Shown: in pieces, positions 57,923 to 64,000 of the stretch
Layout of the letters: each line of letters opens with the position of its first letter
Position numbering within the stretch: position 1 is the first letter of the stretch
NCBI GenBank assembly: GCA_023614405.1
Contig: CM042694.1
Span: 133,057,711 to 133,121,710 of the forward strand
Length of the DNA stretch: 64,000 bases
From: Avena insularis
Lineage: Eukaryota > Streptophyta > Magnoliopsida > Poales > Poaceae
Direction: 5' to 3'
Program-made: the position numbers and the translations under genes
The notes under the pieces: generated by a model
What the model was told of the DNA's origin: nothing
Seen by the model: only the letters and a program-made list of their open reading frames with translations
The model's database searches: none

Positions 57923-58628
57923 CCGGGAAGACCTAGGTGACGGTGAAAACCGGGCCGATTGGCGGGCGATGGCGGTGCTACCACGCCGTGACCTTGATGA
58001 AGGCATCGCCGGGAAACTAGTGTCGATCTCACTCGTGCTACTCCGGGGGAAACGCTAAGATATTCGGGTCGAGCGATGGCGGTGCCGCGGTGTCGGTATC
58101 ACGTTCTCTCCTAGGAGCATCGCCTGTAGAGCAGTGCTGGATGGAAGCGGCAGGATGGGTGGAGCGGCTAGCGCGCGGGGGGGTGGTGCTGCTTGGCATC
58201 GAGGTGGGTGGCTGGTTTGGCGAGAGTCTGCGCACATGCTGACGACGGGTTTGCGGATGATTATGAAGGCGGCGACATCCGGAGCGGGTGCGTGGGCGCC
58301 GCTCCGTGGATATGTTGTGCGGTTCTAAGGATCCTTTTGCTTGAGTTCGAGCCATCGCGCCAAGGCACTCCAACTTTTCTTGGCGAGTGGCAATGGTGTG
58401 GGTGACCATGGGGCGGGGTCGAAACAGGTAGATAGGTGTTTCATAGATCTCATTGGAGAGCTGGCGATACGGTTATCGTTTCTGTTTAATGTTTTGTTTT
58501 GATGGTTCCGGTTTGTATGATCTTTGTAATGGCCTTTGCCAAACAATGTGGTTCTAATAATAAATGAAGACAGTATGCATCGCTCGATGCAGAGGCCAGG
58601 GGTCCGCTCCCCATTTTAAAAAAAAAAT

Positions 58629-59035
58629 ATGCATCTGTAAACCACAAAGGCATATAAATGGCTGAATCCTTGCTTGGTTAACTGATTCATTATAACATAT
58701 TCTCTTATACACCGAGGAGCAGGGGCGGATCAAAGTGCACCGAGGAGCAGGGTTATACGGAACAACACGTAAAAGCATTTTCATTATAAAATCTCGACTT
58801 TCACCATGTGTGCTACCCGTAAAACAAGATTTTTGCAGCCGGGGCAACACCATGCACCTAGGAGATTATGAAGTGGTGGGTGAATGGATATATCTGAATT
58901 TTCAGGCATCTTCGATTCAAAGGAATTTCATATCATGTGGAGAAGATTCGAGTTCTAACATATTTTTTCCAGGGAATACTTTGATTCATCAGATCCAAAT
59001 ACTGCACATGTACTGTACCAAAGGCCTCTTATCCA
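58629..59035. other. Unassigned DNA with a 15-bp direct repeat
   Basis: CACCGAGGAGCAGGG occurs at 58710-58724 and 58738-58752. No gene is seen. Confidence 0.45.
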
Positions 59036-59248
59036 GTACAACCCCCTCCCCCTAAACTCGTGTATTCTTAAACACATGGACGACCCAAATCGCTTGATAC
59101 CTCTTCATAATTTGTATAACCAGGTATGCGGAGCCCGGTACAAAATCCATATAGCCTCACCAAATTATACATCTTTCTAATAAATTTATATGTACCGGTA
59201 GTATGTTTGCAAAAGGAAAAAGGTATGCATGTACGCCGGATCATCCCG

Positions 59249-59360
59249 GCAATGGCCGTGGCTGCGAGGTGGTAGTGGTGGCAGTCGGGCCGAATCATCG
59301 CTTGCGACAGCCGTGGCCGCGAGCTGGCAGTAGTGGCGGTTGGGTCCAGCAAGCCGGCGA
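59249..59360. repeat. Diverged tandem duplication, about 57-bp unit
   Basis: GGCCGTGGCTGCGAGGTGG and GCCGTGGCCGCGAGCTGG start two adjacent similar units. Confidence 0.6.
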
Positions 59361-59582
59361 CTCGGCCTGGCCGGCACAAGCCTCAGAAGGGCCAGCGAGC
59401 GGCGATGGTGCGTAGACTTCACGGCCGGGCGACGGGTGAGCTTGGCGGCAGCCCGTCGGACAGTTCGGATCTGAGTCCAGCGATAGACCGGATAATCCGG
59501 CGGTTTGTCCGGGCGCTTGTCCGTCGTGTATTCCCAGCTGCGAATTTTTAACATGAGCTTCTGGGTGCCGCCAGAAATGTTG

Positions 59583-59608
59583 CCGGACAAGTAAGAAAAC
59601 TTGTCCGG
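59583..59608. repeat. Perfect hairpin
   Basis: CCGGACAAGT and ACTTGTCCGG flank a 6-base loop. Confidence 0.9.
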
Positions 59609-59903
59609 TGGCAAAAAAAATGTTGCCACAAAACATCTTTTCAAATATACTTATCCGAGGTCATATCCGGCCACTTGTATTTTAACAATCGCGACAAGAA
59701 GATAACGAAGAACGAAAAACGAAAAACACAGCAAGGAGACACAGATTTAACGTGGAAAACCTCTCCAACAAAGAGAGGAAAAAACCACGGGCGCCAGCCA
59801 GCGAAACTTCACTATATCGAGGAGTGTTTACAAACGCCGGGGATTTCACAGATGCAACTCTCCCAACCGGCGGCTTACAAGGGGTTTATATATCGGTGGA
59901 AAC

Positions 59904-60227
59904 CTAGGTCTTCGACGATCCGTAGGCCTCGCTCCACTCGTCAGAAGTAGGCCTATACTTTATAGAATTTGGATCAACATATAACATGTACGGCTGGCCA
60001 GAAAATTGCAACCGGCCTGTCCGACCTCTGTAAACAGACTGACTGTCACACTGAGAAAAAACTTGCTTGTACACATCACTGAAAAATACTCTATGGACTG
60101 ATACTTTTCCGTGACGGCGAATAACATATCCCATCTGTCCGGTAGTCAACACACTGTTCGGTAAAGAGTTCAAAACACACAGGAGGTGCATGGCGCAGCT
60201 GGACCTGTGGCCAGACTTCCATGACAA
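59904..60227 (-). other. Open frame of 107 residues, not recognised
   Basis: The frame runs on the minus strand inside the unclassified element; it contains CAMHLLCVLNSLPN and GYVIRRHGKVSVHRV. Composition is protein-like rather than simple, but no family comes to mind. It could be a captured exon. Confidence 0.2.
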
Positions 60228-60330
60228 CTAGTCCGGGGGAAAAAGACTTACATCCAAACAACTATGCAACGAATGATTTTGAGGTAGTAGCAGAAAAATA
60301 TTGGTAGAAGAAAAATTGAAAGGCCGAACA

Positions 60331-60418
60331 TACCGGCTTCTCGTGCGTGCCGGACAGTCTGGCAGCACCGGACATACTGGCTTCTCGTGCGCCGGACAGT
60401 CTGGCTGCAACGAATAGG
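60331..60418. repeat. Tandem duplication, 44-bp unit
   Basis: GGCTTCTCGTGCG followed by CCGGACAGTCTGGC occurs twice, starting at 60335 and 60379. Confidence 0.85.
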
Positions 60419-60857
60419 CCGGCGTTTCCCTTGTCGGATAGTCCGGCGACACAACTACACGCGCCGATCTATGACACCACGATCGGGAAAACTGGAGCCC
60501 TCCTCCGGCGTGGACGGGCGATGAGGCCGTGTCTAGTAATGACAGCGGTTCTGGTGATGCCCAAAGGTGGCAGTGGTGGCGGTTGTAGCTGGCTGCAGCG
60601 ATAATGGCCGGTGGCAGCGGCGACTGCGATGATGGCTGACGGCGACGGTCATCGGCAGTGGTGATGACTATGGCTAGCACGCGGAGGAAGACAGGTAGAG
60701 GACGTATGTCTATATGTTCTGATCCGTATGCCTATACCCGGTGTGGTTATTGGTTTGGACATAGGGTTGTACGAGTTTAGGAGGAGGGGGTTGTACTAGA
60801 TCAACTCTCCCAAACCAAAATAGTATCATTAGACATAAAGTATACTTTCATACTATA

Positions 60858-62484
60858 TTTTTTTTGAAATGGGGTTGACCCCGGCCTCTGCATCCTTGAA
60901 TGCCCATAACCATTTATTAAAAAGGAGTATCAAGTATCAAGAGTACAAAAAGTGGAAATACATATCATGGATCATAGAAGGTTCACACAAAGACCAACCA
61001 TGTGAAGAAAACAGAAAGCCTCACAAGAGGATGCATACTAAAATTAGACATTTGTCAATCTCGTAGTATGTCGCCACGAAGCCTGGCTGAAAATATCCGA
61101 TGTGACTGCCACAACGCGGTTGCACCCAGTAACCATAGATTGCCGCTGATTCTCTGAGAGGACGAAAGCCCAGAACTGAATCCAATGCGCCGCCATATGA
61201 ATAGCCTGCAAAAAAGATGAAACTCTGACCTTGTTAAAAATAATACTATTTTGGCATTTTCAAATGGACCAACATAAAGCTGAAACATCTATATGAATTC
61301 CAGCTTTATTTGTCCTATCCACTCTATTAAGCCAATTCTCAAACATATTAGTGATATTGGTTGGAGGAGGTAGATCATATGTGAAGAAAACAATACGCCA
61401 TATTATTCTAGCAAAGGGGCATGAAAGAAATAAATATTCAATTGATTCGTCCTCATCACAAAACAATATATTTGCATCTAGCCCACTTTCTTTTCGCAAG
61501 ATTATCTTTAGTTAACAATACTTTACTATTAAGAAACCACATAAAGATTTTAATTTTTTTGGGGTATTTTTAATTTCCATAGATAACGAGATGGAAATTA
61601 TGGATGTCCATTCCTAAGATCTTCATACATAGACTTAACAGAGAAAACCCAATTTTCTGTCAACTTCCATATAAAAGAAACCGTATTTTTTGACAAAGTA
61701 ATAGACATCAATCTCTGCACAAGATGCGACCATGCTACCCATTTATCTCCAATTAAACTTCTTTGAAAACCAGTTGTAAGTGGGTTATGCGATAACACAT
61801 CATGAACAAACACAATTTTTATATTCACAATGTTGTAAAGAGAAGGATATTGGTGAGCAAGAGACCTCTCCCCTAGCCATATATCTTCCCAAAAACGTGT
61901 ATCTCTTCCACTTTCAATTTTCAAACGACCTCGGGCAAAGAACTCATCTTTTACCCGCATTAGGACTTTTCAAAAAGGAGAATATGTTGGTTTTACTTCA
62001 ACTTGTGATAAAGTTTTATTCTTGAGATATTTCTTTTGCAGCAATTCTTGCCATACCCCCTCTTCGATTAATATTTTATAAAGCCATTTCCTCAACAAAC
62101 ATTTATTCTTGAGATCTAAAACTTCAATCCCCAGCCCCCCTTTGGACGACACAGAATGTTCCATCTCGATAATCTATATTTCTTCTTATGTTCATCATTT
62201 TGCCAAAAAAAACTGTGATCGATTGAAATCTAACCTTTTCCGAACACCCTCGGATATTTGTAGAAAAGATACCATCAACATGGGCATGCTCGAAAAAAAG
62301 AGTTTATTAGGACTAACCTATCCCCATAGGACAAGAGTTGACCTTGTCAACATCCTAATTTACTCTAAAAACGGTTATCAACAGGATTCCATTCGGAATT
62401 ACGGAGCTTCCTATGATATATAGGTACCCCCAAGGTACCTAAAAGATAAGGATCCTGACTCGCAACTGAAAATCTCCCTATGTA
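60858..62484 (-). mobile_element. LINE (non-LTR retrotransposon), 5'-truncated
   Basis: A T-run at 60858-60865 is the complement of the poly(A) tail. The tail next to it (GGGGTTGACCCCGGCCTC) matches the complement of the LINE at 16120. Similarity to 14527-16146 extends to about 62480. No clear target duplication was found at the approximate ends. Confidence 0.88.
61260..62470 (-). pseudogene. LINE ORF2 remnant: end of reverse transcriptase region and zf-RVT
   Basis: Minus-strand pieces, in order: the FRYLGVPI-like region at about 62420-62460 (out of frame), GGLGIEVLDLKNKC and LQKKYLKNKTLSQVE (62130-61990), KDEFFARGRLKIESG, DTRFWEDIWLGERSL (61950-61850), FIWKLTENWVF, and the C-terminal ESIEYLFLSCPFARIIW (61440-61390). 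The catalytic YxDD box lies upstream of the truncation and is missing. Confidence 0.87.
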
Positions 62485-63258
62485 TACATGGTTTAATGTT
62501 TGTTGTTTCCATTTTTCTACAATTTTTACACATACTTAACAGCAGAAGAGCGAGCTTTCTTTAATATCGCTTCCCTCTATCTATATTTGAGAGGATGTAT
62601 TTCTACTTTGATTCACTATGTTGCAATTAATTTATTTATGTATCTTTGAGGGTATGCCCTGCACGTAGTTCTCTACGTTTGGACAACTATAGATTCATAA
62701 GGCATGGGTATGTTGGATAGAGATTATGTAGGGAAATAATAATGTGTTGTACCTACTACTATACATATGCAAGTAGTATATGTTGTACATGTGAAAATAG
62801 ATACCATATTCAGATATATTTGAGTGAAATGCAAATAAACACACCAGATATCTCGACATGGTGTTTTATATATGATCTTAATCTTTGTGATGCCAAGTAC
62901 ACTGTCAATAAAGCGGCAACGACACTAGATAGTACCAAGCACTATCGGTATACTACTATATAATCAGACTCCTTGTGTTCTTGTCATCCTATTGTCCTAA
63001 ATGTTCCATGCTTTATGTAGTATTAGCTCAAGGATAGAATGTAACACTGCAGGGGTATAATCTTAATCGTAGGCTTAGGAGGCAACAGAAATACCAACAC
63101 TAGACCCAAATGCGCAGCTTGATGGAAGATAAGAGAGGATAGAGGAACATATCATTTCCGGTACAGGCTGATGATCAAGCCGCGTCTATTTTCCCGTGGT
63201 GCACCTACAGTCCTGCATTTGATGTCTAATAAATCAGGTTGCAGGATCAATATCGCTA
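62485..63258. other. Unassigned AT-rich DNA
   Basis: Only short frames. GCTTAGGAGGCAACAGAAAT near 63071 resembles 18243-18262. Confidence 0.4.
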
Positions 63259-63355
63259 CTCCCTCCGATTCATATTAATGGTCTCAATTTTATCTAGATT
63301 CGTATGTAGTATCTAGTTAAGTATTTAGACTACCATTAATATGAACCAGAGGGAG
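63259..63355. mobile_element. Stowaway MITE (97 bp)
   Basis: It begins CTCCCTCCGATTCATATTAA and ends TTAATATGAACCAGAGGGAG, with TA on both sides (63257-63258 and 63356-63357). Confidence 0.94.
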
Positions 63356-63357
63356 TA

Positions 63358-63626
63358 TGTCAAGCTAAATCACAACTGACTTAGTGGTAATAAACTGGTA
63401 ACTTCCTTTAAAAAACTACTCACCACCCCTTTCCATTTACTGTCTCTCGCTATGTCCTCTGATATCTTAGTGGTACCAACAGCTACACATACTCCAACGC
63501 CATGCTGATGTTTCTGATCCGTGCTCTTGTGTGCTGACACCGCGTGGCCGAGCTCACTTCCGGAGCTATTGCATCGCCTGGACTCAACATGATAATGAAA
63601 CTGGGCATTGGCTTTTGTTTCATATG
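63358..63626. other. DNA between two Stowaways, nothing recognised
   Basis: No repeat ends or protein-like frames were seen. Confidence 0.4.
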
Positions 63627-63628
63627 TA

Positions 63629-63787
63629 CTCCCTCCATTTCATAATATAAAATGTTTTACTTTGTGAAGCCGGTGTATCTAGACATATTTTAGCGTATAG
63701 GTTCACTCCGAATCTACACACTAAAAGATGTCTAGATAGATTCGTTTTATAAAAGATAAAATATTTTATATCATGAAACAAAGCGAG
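63629..63787. mobile_element. Stowaway MITE (159 bp)
   Basis: It begins CTCCCTCCATTTCATAATAT, ends ATATCATGAAACAAAGCGAG, and has TA at 63627-63628 and 63788-63789. Its internal phrases (GTATCTAGACATATTTTAG, GGTTCACTCCGA) are like those of the 43571 copy. Confidence 0.94.
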
Positions 63788-63789
63788 TA

Positions 63790-64000
63790 AATTCATTGGT
63801 CATAGGCAATAGACGTCGGGCGGTAGACCCGTGGCATAGCATCTCCATCCCATATTAACTATGTGTCAAGGCACACTGCTCATCGTTCAGAGAGAGGAAG
63901 AGTGAATTCATTTGTCTTCCGAGATATTTGATGATGGCAGACAATGGATTAAATAATGGTAATGTGATTGCTCAAAAGAAGTAACTGGTGTTGAATCCAG
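63790..64000. other. Right edge of the window, nothing recognised
   Basis: No gene or repeat end was seen in the last 211 bases. Confidence 0.4.

Larger units (their letters stand above)
52536..58628 (+). mobile_element. LINE-tailed non-autonomous retroposon, interrupted by a Copia
   Basis: A GC-rich 5' part with GGGAACCCTAATTCCC (about 52570) continues after the Copia at 57923. It ends with a LINE-like tail: AATAATAAATGAAG, a CATCGCTCGATGCAGAGGCC phrase and poly(A) at about 58617-58627. The tail closely resembles that of the LINE at 16090-16146. No RT domain was found, so it probably depends on LINE enzymes. The left end is approximate and no target duplication was confirmed. Confidence 0.6.
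59036..60796. mobile_element. Unclassified element with terminal inverted repeats (1.76 kb)
   Basis: The left end GTACAACCCCCTCCCCCTAA and the complement of the right end (GTACAACCCCCTCCTCCTAA) agree over about 26 bases, with one mismatch. The interior is rich in CCGG and GTCCGG, with a perfect hairpin and two local tandem duplications. No matching flank duplication was found and no transposase is visible, so superfamily is unknown. Minus-strand frames of 107 and 150 residues are not recognised. Confidence 0.55.

Noticed and set aside
58134..58405. Two overlapping alanine/glycine-rich frames
   Set aside because: They sit inside the GC-rich retroposon body with no domain and no start context.
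60228..60680. 150-residue minus frame in the unclassified element
   Set aside because: It overlaps the 44-bp tandem duplication and shows low-complexity serine/proline composition; kept only as part of the element description.

Overview
The window reads as intergenic DNA from a grass of the wheat/barley tribe (Triticeae). The evidence is the kind of repeats present: a BARE/WIS/Angela-type Copia element with an LTR of about 1.7 kb, a Sabrina/WHAM/Fatima-type Gypsy LTR, a Tat-lineage Gypsy element, CACTA elements with CACTA-CAAG or CACTA-CTAGG ends, many Stowaway MITEs with TA target duplications, and plant LINEs. I see no intact host protein-coding gene, no tRNA or rRNA gene and no CRISPR array. 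Nearly every long open frame is a piece of a decayed transposable element.

Layout. 1-7205: Angela/BARE-like Copia on the minus strand, its 3' LTR cut by the window edge. 7206-11749: a decayed Myb/NAM-associated gene of the kind carried by PIF/Harbinger elements, split by a 2.9-kb non-autonomous CACTA that itself holds a Stowaway and a large foldback element. 12371-13896: a Stowaway and a second CACTA with a perfect GCA duplication. 14248-16146: a 5'-truncated LINE with a 14-bp target duplication. 16161-19186: unassigned AT-rich DNA with a Stowaway, a small hairpin and a weak promoter-like stretch. 19187-22229: Helitron-like DNA on the minus strand, with MITEs inside. 22230-24290: unassigned sequence with a GC-rich coding-like patch.

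24290-40324 is the remnant of a Sabrina/WHAM-like Gypsy. Its 3' LTR is split by a complete 12.6-kb Tat-lineage Gypsy (26711-39315, duplication GACAC). The Tat element has gag, protease, reverse transcriptase, RNase H, an extra archaeal-type RNase H, integrase, and a long antisense gene with apparent introns. A decayed LINE (about 40790-43565) follows, then a Stowaway, then a Harbinger-like element (45022-51844). That element contains a 600-bp tandem duplication and a short-LTR Copia (46717-51626, duplication TGGGC). Next is a LINE-tailed retroposon (about 52536-58628) split by a second short-LTR Copia on the minus strand (53131-57922, duplication CCGGG). The window ends with an unclassified 1.76-kb element with terminal inverted repeats (59036-60796), a minus-strand LINE related to the first one (60858-62484), and two Stowaways.

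The target duplications fix the relative order of several insertions. The Tat element is younger than the Gypsy LTR. The two short-LTR Copias are younger than the Harbinger-like element and the retroposon they sit in. The first CACTA is younger than the gene it splits. No new host system was found. The points most worth checking are the multi-exon antisense gene of the Tat element, the CACTA insertion inside a reading frame, the Helitron with two possible 3' ends, two miniature poly(A) insertions, and the unclassified 59-60.8 kb element.
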